A DNA stretch of 64,000 nucleotides from Opitutaceae bacterium (GTDB lineage: Bacteria > Verrucomicrobiota > Verrucomicrobiia > Opitutales > Opitutaceae). A program made the translations under genes and the position numbers. Below the pieces are notes generated by a model. The model was given only the letters and a program-made list of their open reading frames with translations, did no database searches and was not told the DNA's origin. Each line of letters opens with the position of its first letter. Position 1 is the first letter of the stretch. The stretch is from assembly GCA_016711225.1 (NCBI GenBank), contig JADJTK010000050.1, positions 1 through 64,000 on the forward strand, in the 5' to 3' direction. Positions 42,139 through 51,092 of the stretch are shown here, one piece after another.

Positions 42139-43134
42139 TTAAACGAAATCAACGCGCGGGCCAGAAACATCACCGGCCCCCGCCCCGTCGAAAAACGCCT
42201 GGGCCGCCGCCCGATCCGAAGCGATCTGCGCCTGCAGGGCCGCCAGATCCGGGAATTTCCGTTCGGCGCGCAGCAACTGCCGCCATTCCACCAGCAGTTC
42301 GTCGCCCGGTCCCCATGGACACTCGCCCAGCACATGCACCTCCAGCAACGGCCGACCGGCCGTCTCCACGGTGGGCCGCACCCCATAGTTGGCCACCGCC
42401 GGCCGCGCCAGCCCCGGCGCTTCACCCGCCCCGCGCACCTGCACGGCGTACACCCCCAGCGGCGGCGCACACTCCGGGGCCCAGGCGAGGTTGAGGGTGG
42501 GAAAGCCCAGCGTGCGGCCCAACTGTCGTCCCGGCTCCACCACCCCGTGGGCGAAATAGGCATAGCCCAACAGCGCATTGGCGGCGGCGAACTCACCGGC
42601 GGCCACATGCGCCCGAATCCGGGTGCTGCTGATCGGCTCGCCGTCGAGGTTGATGCGCGGCGCACTGAAGATGTGCACCCCTTCCGCCCGCCCCGAGCGC
42701 ACCAGACTGGCCACATCGCCCTGGCGCCCGGCGCCGTAGCGCCAGTTTTCCCCGACGTAGACCGCGTGCAGTTGCGGCAACGCCGCGCGTAGCCGTGGCA
42801 AAAACGCCTCCGCCGGCACCGCGGCGAACTCGCGCGTGAAGGGCTCCTCCACCACGAAGTCCACTCCCAGCCCCGTCCGCAAAAACCGGTGTTTGGCCGC
42901 CGGGGCCATCAACATGCGCACCGGATTCTCCGGCCGGAACAGCCGGCTGGGGTGCGGAGCGAAGGTGAGCACACCGGCCAAGCCGCCCTCGCGGCGCGCC
43001 GAGTGCAGCGCCGCCTCGATCACCGCTTGGTGGCCCAGGTGCACCCCGTCGAACATCCCGATGGCCAGATGCAGCGGCTGCGCCGGCAGGCGCACCCCGG
43101 CCAAGGACAGGAAAAGAGGCGGAGCGGGAAGCAT
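42139..43134 (-). CDS. ribF: Bifunctional riboflavin kinase/FAD synthetase
   Basis: 331 residues from the ATG at 43134. The FAD synthetase half has the nucleotidyltransferase motif LAIGMFDGVHLGHQAVI and the ISSTRIR-type block EPISSTRIRAHVAAGE. The riboflavin kinase half begins near residue 185 (GRQLGRTLGFPTLNL; VANYGVRPTVE). It converts riboflavin to FMN and then FAD. It is the last gene of the nusA-infB-rbfA-nrnA-truB-ribF operon, 23 bases after truB, an arrangement seen in many bacteria. Confidence 0.92.
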   Translation of the reverse strand: MLPAPPLFLSLAGVRLPAQPLHLAIGMFDGVHLGHQAVIEAALHSARREGGLAGVLTFAPHPSRLFRPENPVRMLMAPAAKHRFLRTGLGVDFVVEEPFTREFAAVPAEAFLPRLRAALPQLHAVYVGENWRYGAGRQGDVASLVRSGRAEGVHIFSAPRINLDGEPISSTRIRAHVAAGEFAAANALLGYAYFAHGVVEPGRQLGRTLGFPTLNLAWAPECAPPLGVYAVQVRGAGEAPGLARPAVANYGVRPTVETAGRPLLEVHVLGECPWGPGDELLVEWRQLLRAERKFPDLAALQAQIASDRAAAQAFFDGAGAGDVSGPRVDFV

Positions 43135-43157
43135 GGGTCGCTGCGTCCCCGACAAAA

Positions 43158-43889
43158 TTACAGCGCGTGGATCGGCGCCACCTGGTGGGCCGGCAGCAGA
43201 TGCTGTTGGATCTCGGTCATGGGCAGGGCCATGAAGGCGTCCAGCGTGAGCGCCTTGTCCAGACGCAGCGCCCCGCAGGCCGTGCGCCGCAGCGCGCTCA
43301 AGTGCGCCCCGCAGCCGAGCTTCTCGCCGATGTCGTGGGCGATCGTCCGGATGTAGGTCCCCTTCGAGCACTGCACGCGGAAGCTCACCAGCGGCAGCTC
43401 GCAGCTGAGCAGCTCGATGCCGGACACGCGGATGAAGCGCGGCTCGCGGTCGATCTCCTCGCCCTTGCGCGCCATCTTGTAGAGCGGCACCCCCTTGACC
43501 TTGATCGCCGAGAACATCGGCGGGGTCTGGTATTGGTCGCCGCGGAAAGTCTGCATCACCGCCTCGATCTTGGCGCGGTCGAGGTCGGCCGGCACCGGGC
43601 GCGTCTCCATCACCTCGCCCTCGGCGTCCTGGGAATTGGTCGTGCTGCCCAGCGTGAGCGTCCCCTCGTACTCCTTGTCGGAGCTGGTGAGATACTGCGA
43701 AAGGCGCGTGGACTTGCCGATGAGCATCAGCAGCAGGCCGGTGGCCATCGGATCCAGCGTGCCGGCATGGCCCACGCGTTTCTGCTGGAGCTTGTGGCGC
43801 ACGCGGTTGACCACGTCGTGCGAGGTGTAGGTGGCGGGCTTGTCGATCAACAGCACGCCGTCGAATTCGGGTCGGGCAACGAGACTCAT
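43158..43889 (-). CDS. truB: tRNA pseudouridine(55) synthase TruB
   Basis: 243 residues from the ATG at 43889, which overlaps the stop of the upstream nrnA gene (ATGA). The family motifs are GVLLIDKPATYTSHDVVNRV, the catalytic Asp in VGHAGTLDPMATGLL, KEYEGTLTLG, and CSKGTYIRTIAHDIGEKLG. It makes the universal T-loop pseudouridine in tRNA. The length is short for TruB because the C-terminal PUA domain is reduced or absent. Confidence 0.93.
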   Translation of the reverse strand: MSLVARPEFDGVLLIDKPATYTSHDVVNRVRHKLQQKRVGHAGTLDPMATGLLLMLIGKSTRLSQYLTSSDKEYEGTLTLGSTTNSQDAEGEVMETRPVPADLDRAKIEAVMQTFRGDQYQTPPMFSAIKVKGVPLYKMARKGEEIDREPRFIRVSGIELLSCELPLVSFRVQCSKGTYIRTIAHDIGEKLGCGAHLSALRRTACGALRLDKALTLDAFMALPMTEIQQHLLPAHQVAPIHAL

Positions 43890-44890
43890 GAGGAAGTCGA
43901 AGGGGCCTCGCGCTCCAGCGCGGCCCGGAGCATCGCCAGCAGGCGCGGTTGCACGACGGCGATGGGCTCCTTCGGGTTGAGCCCAGCGGCGCAGGCATGG
44001 CCGCCGCCGCCGAACTGGGCGGCCACGCGGTCCAGGCGCAACGCGGGGTTCTTGCCGCGCAGGCTGCCCTTGGTCATCCCGGGGCGCTCCTCGAGCAGCA
44101 CGCCGATCTCCACCCCGTCGATGGCGCGGGCGTAGTCGACGAGTCCCTCCGTATCTTCGGGCCCGGTCCCGGTGGCCTCGAAGATGCCCAGCGGCAGCAC
44201 GCCCACGCACACCCGGCCCTCGCACTCCAGGCGCAGCGAGGAGAGGAAATGCTGGAGCAGCTTCATGCGGCCGAAAGACTCGCGCTCGTAGATGTGGTAG
44301 CCGGCCTCGACGGGCTCGGCGCCGCAGGCGATCAGGCGCCCCACGAGTTCAAACACGCGGGCGGTGGTCGAGGCGTGGCGGAACTGGCCGGTGTCGGTGA
44401 CGATGCCCGCGTAGAGGGCCTTGGCGGTGGTGGCGTCGACGGGCAGCTCCAGGTCGAAGGCGATGCCGGCGATGATCTCGGCGGTGGCCGCGGCGGCGTG
44501 GTCCACGAGGTTCTCCGCGGCGCCGTGGTTGTTGCCCAGGTGATGGTCGATGCTGAGCAGGGGCTGGGGAAAACGTGCCGCCAGCTTGCCCCCGACTCGC
44601 GCAAGATCGGCACAGTCGACGAGCACCGCCGTGTAGTCACCGGCCGGCAGTGTATCGGCGGAGTGGAAGACATGCTCCGGGGCCAGGTAGGCGAGGCGGC
44701 GCGGCACGGGGTCGCCATTGGCGCAATGCACCTCGATGCCGTGGGCGGCCAACAACCGGGCGAGCGCCACTTGGGAGCCGATACAGTCGCCGTCGGGTCG
44801 GGCGTGGCCGATCACGACCACGCGGCGGCCCTGCAGGCGCGGCAGCACCTGGGCGAAACGCTGCGCGAGTTCGGGAAAGAAGCGCGGCAT
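43886..44890 (-). CDS. nrnA: DHH-family oligoribonuclease/pAp phosphatase (NrnA-like)
   Basis: 334 residues. DHH domain: VVVIGHARPDGDCIGSQVAL, LVDCAD, SIDHHLGNNHGAAENLVD; DHHA1 domain: RGKNPALRLDRVAAQFGGGG followed by HACAAG. These bind two manganese ions and degrade short RNA oligonucleotides or 3'-phosphoadenosine 5'-phosphate. It sits between rbfA and truB as in many Gram-positive and Verrucomicrobial genomes. The gene looks intact. Confidence 0.88.
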   Translation of the reverse strand: MPRFFPELAQRFAQVLPRLQGRRVVVIGHARPDGDCIGSQVALARLLAAHGIEVHCANGDPVPRRLAYLAPEHVFHSADTLPAGDYTAVLVDCADLARVGGKLAARFPQPLLSIDHHLGNNHGAAENLVDHAAAATAEIIAGIAFDLELPVDATTAKALYAGIVTDTGQFRHASTTARVFELVGRLIACGAEPVEAGYHIYERESFGRMKLLQHFLSSLRLECEGRVCVGVLPLGIFEATGTGPEDTEGLVDYARAIDGVEIGVLLEERPGMTKGSLRGKNPALRLDRVAAQFGGGGHACAAGLNPKEPIAVVQPRLLAMLRAALEREAPSTSS

Positions 44891-44903
44891 GGCGGGCGGC
44901 GGC

Positions 44904-45285
44904 TCAGCTCGACGGGGACGGCGGAACGGGCGGCGGAGTGGAGGCGGGCGCGGGCCCGCCGATCTCGTCGAGCAGGCGATGGATACGCTCGGCGCGGTCC
45001 GGCGAGTCGTCGTGGATGAACTCCAGCTTGGGCAGGTAGCGCAGCTGGACGTAGCGGCTCAGGTGCTGGCTGATGAGCGTAAGCTTGGTCTTGAGCCAAC
45101 GGCCGCCGGCAGCGGGGTCGGCATCCTTTTTGAGCAGCGAGTAGTAGACCTTGGCCGTGCGAAGGTCGGGCGAGATCTCAACGCCGGTGATCGTAGATCA
45201 CCGCCTCCTGCCCACAGCGCATATGCAGCACGTGGCTGATCTCGCGCTGCAGCAGCTCGTTGATGCGGACGGTACGGTTGGACAT
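44904..45285 (-). CDS. rbfA: Ribosome-binding factor A (one frameshift)
   Basis: The ATG at 45285 begins MSNRTVRINELLQREISHVL, the usual RbfA N-terminus, but frame is lost after AV near 45189. The adjacent frame resumes the expected TITGVEISPDLRTAKVYYSL and runs through a KH-like domain to RIHRLLDEIGG and a stop at 44904. Restoring one frame gives about 127 residues, the normal size. RbfA matures the 30S subunit. A genuine frameshift here would be costly, so a base error in a GATC/TACGATC near-repeat is more probable. Confidence 0.85.
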
Positions 45286-45291
45286 GGGCTA

Positions 45292-45384
45292 TTTTCGATT
45301 TTGGATTTCCGATTTCCGATTGATCAAACCGCAGCCTCGGCCGCCGGCCTCAATCGAAAATCGGCAATCGAAAATCGCCAATCG
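45292..45384. repeat. AT-rich inverted repeat between infB and rbfA
   Basis: The block TTTTCGATTTTGGATTTCC plus CGATTTCCGATTGA (45292-45323) is complementary to TCAATCGAAAATCGGCAATC plus GAAAATCGCCAATCG (45350-45384). It can form a long hairpin in the operon mRNA right after the infB stop. It is built from tandem GATTTTC/GATTTCC units. Confidence 0.7.
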
Positions 45385-48036
45385 TCAGAGGCTGGCGCGA
45401 ATCTTCTGGATCTCGTAGCACTCGATGAGATCCCCCGGCTTGTAGTCGCTGAAACCATCCAAACCGATACCGCACTCGAGTCCGGCGCGGACCTCGTTGG
45501 CGTCGTCCTTGAAACGGCGCAGCGTGCCGATGGTGCTCTCGTACATGACCTCGCGGCCGCGACGCACGCGGGCCTTGGCGTTGCGGGTGATCTTGCCGTC
45601 GGTGACCAAGCAGCCGGCGACATTGCCCTTGGCCACCGGGAAGACGGCGCGCACTTCGGCGCCGCCCAGCTTGGCTTCGCGCAGATCCGGCGGCAACTGG
45701 TCGGCCATCAGCTCCTTCACCTTGTCGGCGACTTCGTAGATGATGTCGTAGGCGAGGATGGTGACCCCGTTGTGCTTGGCCACAGCGGTGACGCCGTTTT
45801 CCAAGCGGGTATTGAAACCGATGATGACCGCCCCGGCGGCACCGGCGCGCAGCACGTCGTTCTTGGAGACCAAGCCGACCTCCGAGCCGATGACTTCGAG
45901 GGCGACCTTGTCGCTCTTGATGCCTTCCAGGAAATTGCGCACCGCCTCGGCCGAGCCGTAGACGTCGGACTTGATGACCACCTTGAGGGTGGGCTTCTGG
46001 GTGGCGGCGATTTCGGCGAAGAGCTTCTCGACGGAGATGTCCTTGGGCGTAGCGGAGGCCTGGGTGGCCTGCTTGCGCAGGAGCTGCTCGGCCTCCTCGG
46101 CGATGCCCTTGGCCTCGCGCTCGTTCTTGACGACCTTGAACATCGCGCCCGACTCGGGCGTGGTGGACCAGCCGATGATCTTCACCGGCATGGAGGGACC
46201 AGCCTCCTTGACCTGCTCGCCCCTGTCGTTGAAGAGCGCCTTGATCTTGGTGTAGGCGGCGCCGCACACGACCGCATCACCCACGCGCAACGTGCCGCGC
46301 TGGACAATGACGGTGGCGGTGCTGCCACGACCGACCTCGATCTCGGCCTCGACGACCACGCCGGAGGCCGGAGCCTTCGGGTTGGCCTTGAGCTCCATGA
46401 CGTCGGTCTGGAGCAAAATGTATTCGAGCAGCTCCGGTACGCCGTCGCCCTTCAGGCCGGAGACCTTCACCGCGATGGTCTCGCCACCCCAGTCTTCCGG
46501 GGCGATCCCGCGTTCCTGCATCTGCAGTTTCACGCGGTCGAAGTTGGCGCCCTTCACATCGGCCTTGTTGATGGCCACGATGGTGGCGACCTTGGCGGCC
46601 TTGATGAACTTCAGCGCCTCATCGGTCTGGGGCATGAAGCCGTCGTCAGCGGCGACCACGAGGATGGCGATGTCGGTGGTGTTGGCACCACGGGCACGCA
46701 TCTTGTTGAAGGCGGCGTGACCAGGGGTGTCCAGGAAGGTGATCTTCCGGCCGTTGTGCTCGATCTGGTAGGAGCCGATGTGCTGGGTGATGCCACCCGC
46801 TTCGCCGGCGGCGACATTGGCCTTGCGGATCGTGTCCAGCAGGGTCGTCTTGCCGTGATCGACGTGGCCGAGAATACAGACCACCGGGGGACGCGGCTCG
46901 AGCAGCTTGGATTCGTCCTCCTCGACGGGCTTAACCTTCTCCTTGACCGGAACCACCGGGGCGACGTCGCCGCGGTGCTTCACCTCGAGCATGAAACCGT
47001 GCTTCTCGGCCAGCTTGGTGGCGACAGACTCGTCGATGGCCTGGTTAAGCGAACCGAAGATACCCATCTCCATCAGCTCGGAGATCAGGCGGAACGGCTT
47101 CACCCCGATGGCGGTGGCGAAATCGCGTACGATGATCGGCGGCTTGACGTGGAGAATCTTGACGTCTCCGGAAATCGTGACGGTGGCCACCGGGCCGGCG
47201 GCCGAGGGCGGCAGCGGCGGGGTGGACGGCGCGGCCACGGGGCCGGGCTTGGGCGGCATGCCCATCGGAGGCAGGGAGGGCGGGCCGGCGAGCGGGCGCG
47301 GAGCAACCAGCACCGGCGGCGGAGCCATAGGAGCCGGGGAAGAGGGAGCGGCAACGGGCACGGCCGGGGCCTGCACGGCTACCGGGGGCGGCAAGCCCAC
47401 CGGGGCGGCGGGCTTGGGTGCAGCAAAGGCGGTCGGCGGAGCCATCATGGGCGCGGGGCGCGGAGTGATCGGCGGGGCCAAAGAAACGGGCGAGGACGGG
47501 CGCGGCACTGCCGGCGGCGGTTGCGGCGCATGGGCCGGACGCGGGGCCTGACCCTGGGGCGGGGAATAGGGACGGGGCGGAGGCGGCATCGGGGCACGCG
47601 TGGGCGGAGTCCACACCACCGGCGGCGGCGGGGCTACAACCCGAGCGGCCTGCTTGGCTTTCTCGAGGTCGGCCTTCTCCTGGGCGATGTCGTTGGCGGA
47701 GCGCACAAAGGCCCCCTGGGGCACCTTGGTGGCAAACTGCGGGGCGGCCGGAACCACAGGCTCGGCGGCAGGAGCCGGGGCGGCGGGCGCTGCGGCGACG
47801 GGTTCGAGCGGAGCGGCGCCGGGCTCGACGTGCTCCTCGGTTTCGCCAACCGGCGATGAGGTGTCGGCACCGACCTGGTACTTGCCCTTCAACTCACTCT
47901 CCAGGGCTTCAGCACTGATCGGATCGACCGCGCTGGAGACGGTCTTCACATCGAAGCCGCGATCCTTGAGCAAGGAGAGCAGCTCCTTGTTGTCGATGCC
48001 GATGCGCTTGGCTAGTTCGTGAATGCGGACGCTCAT
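45385..48036 (-). CDS. infB: Translation initiation factor IF-2
   Basis: 883 residues. The N-terminal IF2_N domain (VRIHELAKRIGIDNKELLSL) is followed by a Pro/Ala-rich low-complexity linker of about 230 residues and a second IF2_N-like domain. The GTPase domain has CILGHVDHGKTTLLDTI (near residue 390), FLDTPGHAAFNKMRARGAN and VAINKAD. The beta-barrel and C-terminal IF2 domains are complete. It brings initiator tRNA to the 30S subunit. It is 35 bases downstream of nusA. The repeated Pro/Ala coding causes strong antisense open frames that are not genes. Confidence 0.96.
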   Translation of the reverse strand: MSVRIHELAKRIGIDNKELLSLLKDRGFDVKTVSSAVDPISAEALESELKGKYQVGADTSSPVGETEEHVEPGAAPLEPVAAAPAAPAPAAEPVVPAAPQFATKVPQGAFVRSANDIAQEKADLEKAKQAARVVAPPPPVVWTPPTRAPMPPPPRPYSPPQGQAPRPAHAPQPPPAVPRPSSPVSLAPPITPRPAPMMAPPTAFAAPKPAAPVGLPPPVAVQAPAVPVAAPSSPAPMAPPPVLVAPRPLAGPPSLPPMGMPPKPGPVAAPSTPPLPPSAAGPVATVTISGDVKILHVKPPIIVRDFATAIGVKPFRLISELMEMGIFGSLNQAIDESVATKLAEKHGFMLEVKHRGDVAPVVPVKEKVKPVEEDESKLLEPRPPVVCILGHVDHGKTTLLDTIRKANVAAGEAGGITQHIGSYQIEHNGRKITFLDTPGHAAFNKMRARGANTTDIAILVVAADDGFMPQTDEALKFIKAAKVATIVAINKADVKGANFDRVKLQMQERGIAPEDWGGETIAVKVSGLKGDGVPELLEYILLQTDVMELKANPKAPASGVVVEAEIEVGRGSTATVIVQRGTLRVGDAVVCGAAYTKIKALFNDRGEQVKEAGPSMPVKIIGWSTTPESGAMFKVVKNEREAKGIAEEAEQLLRKQATQASATPKDISVEKLFAEIAATQKPTLKVVIKSDVYGSAEAVRNFLEGIKSDKVALEVIGSEVGLVSKNDVLRAGAAGAVIIGFNTRLENGVTAVAKHNGVTILAYDIIYEVADKVKELMADQLPPDLREAKLGGAEVRAVFPVAKGNVAGCLVTDGKITRNAKARVRRGREVMYESTIGTLRRFKDDANEVRAGLECGIGLDGFSDYKPGDLIECYEIQKIRASL

Positions 48037-48071
48037 CTAGTGGTGTCGGAAAACAGACTGGGTTGAAGGCT

Positions 48072-49331
48072 TCAGGCCTGCGGCGCGGCACTGGAGCCGG
48101 CTTGGCGCACCCGATTGAGAATATCCTGGGCTTCGTCGGTCGTGAAGCCCTCGCTGATGAGAGTCTCCTCGTCCACGGTATCGAGCAATTCGATGCTATT
48201 GAGACCCTTTTCGACCAGGCGCATCGCGATGTCGTCGGCCAGGCCGAGCGCGCTGTGGAGCGAACCGGCGGCAGCCTTGACCTTGTCGCCCATGGTGTTC
48301 GACACGGCGGCGACGCGGATGATGTCGATGCGCCAGCCGATCAGGCGGGAGGTGAGGCGGGCGTTCTGGCCCTTGCGGCCGATGGCCACGGCCAAGTCGT
48401 CCTCCCCCACTTCCAGGGCGATGCGCTTGTTGCGCTCGTCGAACTGCATGCTGCGCGGCACGGCCGGCTTGAGGGCCTCGAGGACCATCTCGCGCGGGTC
48501 GGTCTTGAAAGGGATGATGTCGATCTTCTCGCCGTTGAGCTCGCGCACGATGCTCTTCACCCGGGCGCCCCGGGCGCCCACGCAGGCACCGACCGGATCG
48601 ACCTTGGAGTCGGCCGACGTCACCGCGATCTTGGTGCGGTAGCCGGGCTCGCGGGCGAAGGCCTCGATCTTCACGGTGCCGTCGGCGATCTCGGCGACTT
48701 CGAGCTCGAACAGGCGGCGGACAAATTTCGGGCTGGCGCGGCTGAGGATCAGCTCGGGCCCACGCGGGGTCGAATCGATGCTCATCAACAGGCAGCGGAT
48801 GCGCTCGCCGGCGGCATACTCTTCGCCGGGCACCTGTTCCTTGACGGGCATCATCGCCTCGGCCTTGCCGAGATCGACAAAAAGATCACCACGCTCCTTG
48901 CGCCGTACGATGCCACTGACGACATCGCCGACCATGTCCTTGTAGTCGTCCAGGATCCGGTCCTTCTCGAACTGACGGATGCGCTGCATGATCGCCTGAC
49001 GGGCGGTCTGGGCGGCGATGCGCCCGAGATAGGCCGGATCGATCGGTTTCTCGACAATTTCCCCCACCCCGGCGCCGAAGCGCACCGACTGCGCCTTCTC
49101 GACATGGATTTCGGTGAGCTGGTCGGACACGGAATCAACCACCTTGAGCACGGCCCACGCCTGCAGCTGACCACTCTTGGGGTTGATCTCGATTTTGAGG
49201 TCCTGCCCGGCATTAACGCCCTTAAGGGCCGCGTTCTTGATCGCCGTCACGATCGCTTGGATCATGTCGGCACGCGGAATCCCCTTCTCCTTTTCCATGT
49301 ACTCCAGGACGGAAAGAATTTCGCTGCTCAT
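48072..49331 (-). CDS. nusA: Transcription termination/antitermination factor NusA
   Basis: 419 residues. N-terminal RNA-polymerase-binding domain (GIPRADMIQAIVTAIKNAAL), S1 domain (GDVVSGIVRRKERGDLFVDL), KH1 (DPVGACVGARGARVKSIVRE) and KH2 (VAIGRKGQNARLTSRLIGWR). There is a short helix-hairpin-helix-like C-terminus (LLDTVDEETLISEGFTTDEA). It modulates pausing, termination and antitermination. First gene of the operon; a sigma-70-like promoter lies about 80 bases upstream. rimP, usually just upstream, is not seen here. Confidence 0.96.
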   Translation of the reverse strand: MSSEILSVLEYMEKEKGIPRADMIQAIVTAIKNAALKGVNAGQDLKIEINPKSGQLQAWAVLKVVDSVSDQLTEIHVEKAQSVRFGAGVGEIVEKPIDPAYLGRIAAQTARQAIMQRIRQFEKDRILDDYKDMVGDVVSGIVRRKERGDLFVDLGKAEAMMPVKEQVPGEEYAAGERIRCLLMSIDSTPRGPELILSRASPKFVRRLFELEVAEIADGTVKIEAFAREPGYRTKIAVTSADSKVDPVGACVGARGARVKSIVRELNGEKIDIIPFKTDPREMVLEALKPAVPRSMQFDERNKRIALEVGEDDLAVAIGRKGQNARLTSRLIGWRIDIIRVAAVSNTMGDKVKAAAGSLHSALGLADDIAMRLVEKGLNSIELLDTVDEETLISEGFTTDEAQDILNRVRQAGSSAAPQA

Positions 49332-49411
49332 TGGTCGGGTCGTGTGTTGACGGGAAAAAAAAGGCGGGCTGGTGGGCCCACCTGATGAAAGTGAGGACTG
49401 TAGGGGTGGTC

Positions 49412-49441
49412 ACCGTAGCTTATGGTAAAAATCCATGTCAA
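49412..49441 (-). promoter_or_regulatory. Putative sigma-70 promoter of nusA operon
   Basis: On the minus strand a consensus TTGACA (49441-49436) is followed after 18 bases by TACGGT (49417-49412). It lies 81-110 bases before the nusA ATG. The -10 box is weak; the -35 box is perfect. Confidence 0.4.
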
Positions 49442-49507
49442 GCCCTGCGCCCCCTCCGGCGGAAAAGAGTTGGGGGCGTCCGGAGGGGTCGGGGCGGCGG
49501 TGCGCGG

Positions 49508-50764
49508 TTATTCCGGCCCGCTTGGCCCTGTGGCCGCGCCAAATCCGTCCGGCTGCTCCAACCCGAGCTGAAGCATTCCCTGGACAGCGCCTTCATGAAA
49601 CGGCGCCGCGCCCCGCCCGCACACCCCGGCCAGCCGCAACGCGGTCAGAATCGCCGGCGACACCTCGCCGGCCCCGCCGCAGTACCAACGGGCAAACGCC
49701 GGACAGCCGGTGTGGGCCGCCAGCAAAGGCAGCAGACCGTTGCCGATCAGGGTATCCAACCGCGGACCGCCCACCGCCCCGCCCAACACCTGCTCCCGCA
49801 CCTGTTCGCGCCATGCCGCCAAGCGCCAAGTGCGCCGCACCCGCGCCACGTCCTCCAATTCGGGCTCCGGCACGCTCAGCCCCGCCGTCCCGGCCCATTG
49901 CCGCCAGCGCTCCGGCCAGTCCGGCACCGCCGTCACCCAGGCGCGGTACTGCGAGAGGCGGCGCAGCGGATCGTTGGCCGGCCGCACCCCCTGCCGCCGC
50001 CAGCTCACTGCGCCCGCGGCCCACAACTCCGCAGTGTCCGTGGCGCTGTCGCGCCAGCTCCTCAACGGAAACCGCCCGGCCACCACCAACATCGGCGCGC
50101 GGTTGAAGCGGTATCCGAGGATTTCCAGCGCGGTGTGGTGGCAGGCCTCCTCCCACCCCAGCCGCGCCAGCCGCACCTCGGCGAAATGAACCTTCTGCTT
50201 CCAGCGTTTCTCGGCCGAGGTGCGCACCCGGCCCTGCCGCGACTCCGGCGCGAGGGCCAAGAGCGCCTCGGCGACCTGGGTAGTCTGCTGGTGAGTGAGG
50301 GCCTCGACCGCGTCGTCGGCAGCGAACTCCTCCAGGCTGCAATGCAACCACGGCAGCAACACCAGTTGGGCGACCTCCCGGCCGTCGACGGTGCGCGGAG
50401 GAGGCAACTCGCGTCGGGACTCGAACAACACCACATGCAACACCACCTCAGCGTACGCCGGATCGCGGTCGTGGCCGTGGCGCACCCAGTCGGCCGCGTT
50501 GAAATGCACCTCGATATCCCCCGTCACCTCGCGCCCGCCGATGCGCAGCCGCGCCCCAAGAAAGTCGGGCCCGCCCAGCAGGTTCCAGCGTCCCGGCGTG
50601 AGCACATCGAGCACCGAGCCATCGGTGAGTCGCACACCGCGGGTTTCGAACAAGCCCAGCAACCAGATTTTCTGGAGGAGCCGCTCCGGAAAAGCGTACG
50701 GGCCATACAGGCCTTGCAGCTCGGCCACCTGCCCACCGCTCGCGTTGTAGTGTTCGCGCCGCAT
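49508..50764 (-). CDS. DUF2851 family protein
   Basis: 418 residues from the ATG at 50764 (a second ATG lies four codons earlier). Family features: FPERLLQKIWLLGLFETRGV near the start, then GGPDFLGARLRIGGREVTGD with IEVHF, and HVVLFESRREL. The C-terminal half is rich in Trp, Arg and Ala helices and ends in a Gly/Pro tail. It is a conserved protein of unknown function, frequent in Bacteroidota and Verrucomicrobiota. Its N-terminal half has the look of a nuclease-like fold (GDIEVH), but I cannot support activity. It occupies the place where rimP often lies upstream of nusA. Confidence 0.8.
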   Translation of the reverse strand: MRREHYNASGGQVAELQGLYGPYAFPERLLQKIWLLGLFETRGVRLTDGSVLDVLTPGRWNLLGGPDFLGARLRIGGREVTGDIEVHFNAADWVRHGHDRDPAYAEVVLHVVLFESRRELPPPRTVDGREVAQLVLLPWLHCSLEEFAADDAVEALTHQQTTQVAEALLALAPESRQGRVRTSAEKRWKQKVHFAEVRLARLGWEEACHHTALEILGYRFNRAPMLVVAGRFPLRSWRDSATDTAELWAAGAVSWRRQGVRPANDPLRRLSQYRAWVTAVPDWPERWRQWAGTAGLSVPEPELEDVARVRRTWRLAAWREQVREQVLGGAVGGPRLDTLIGNGLLPLLAAHTGCPAFARWYCGGAGEVSPAILTALRLAGVCGRGAAPFHEGAVQGMLQLGLEQPDGFGAATGPSGPE

Positions 50765-51092
50765 GGATCGATTCAACGGCGAACAGTAGATTCAACCTCG
50801 AAGAGACGCGAATACGCGCCAATGAAACCAGTCTGCGCGCATCCCGCAGCCTCCCGGGGCCCACCACGCCCTGGAGCTGAACTGCTCCGCAAGCCAGCTA
50901 CTCGACAGGCGCGGTCTCGCTACGTAGCTGGAGGACGAAGTCATTCAGCCACAAAGCCAGCGCTCCGGGTTTCTGCCCGTCCGGGGGCGAAACGCACCGC
51001 CTGCCACCTTCGTGCTTTGACGCTTGATCCTCTGGCTCCCCGGGGACTCGTCACTTGATACTCATTACTTGGTACTTGGAACTTGTCACCTG
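50765..51092. other. Gene-free stretch with a short tandem-like repeat
   Basis: No gene seen. Between about 51053 and 51105 the pattern ACTTG/ACTT recurs five or more times (CTTGATACTCATTACTTGG, then TACTTGGAACTTGTCACC). A similar low-complexity stretch (CGTTCTGCATTCTGCGTTC) lies at about 51805-51830 on the other side of the NYN gene. Confidence 0.5.

Noticed and set aside
45151..47859. Very long plus-strand open frame across infB
   Set aside because: It is the antisense of infB; His/Gly/Asp-rich composition comes from GC-rich codon shadow, and infB motifs on the other strand are complete.
48063..49385. 440-codon plus-strand frame over nusA
   Set aside because: Shadow of nusA, whose KH and S1 domains are intact on the minus strand.
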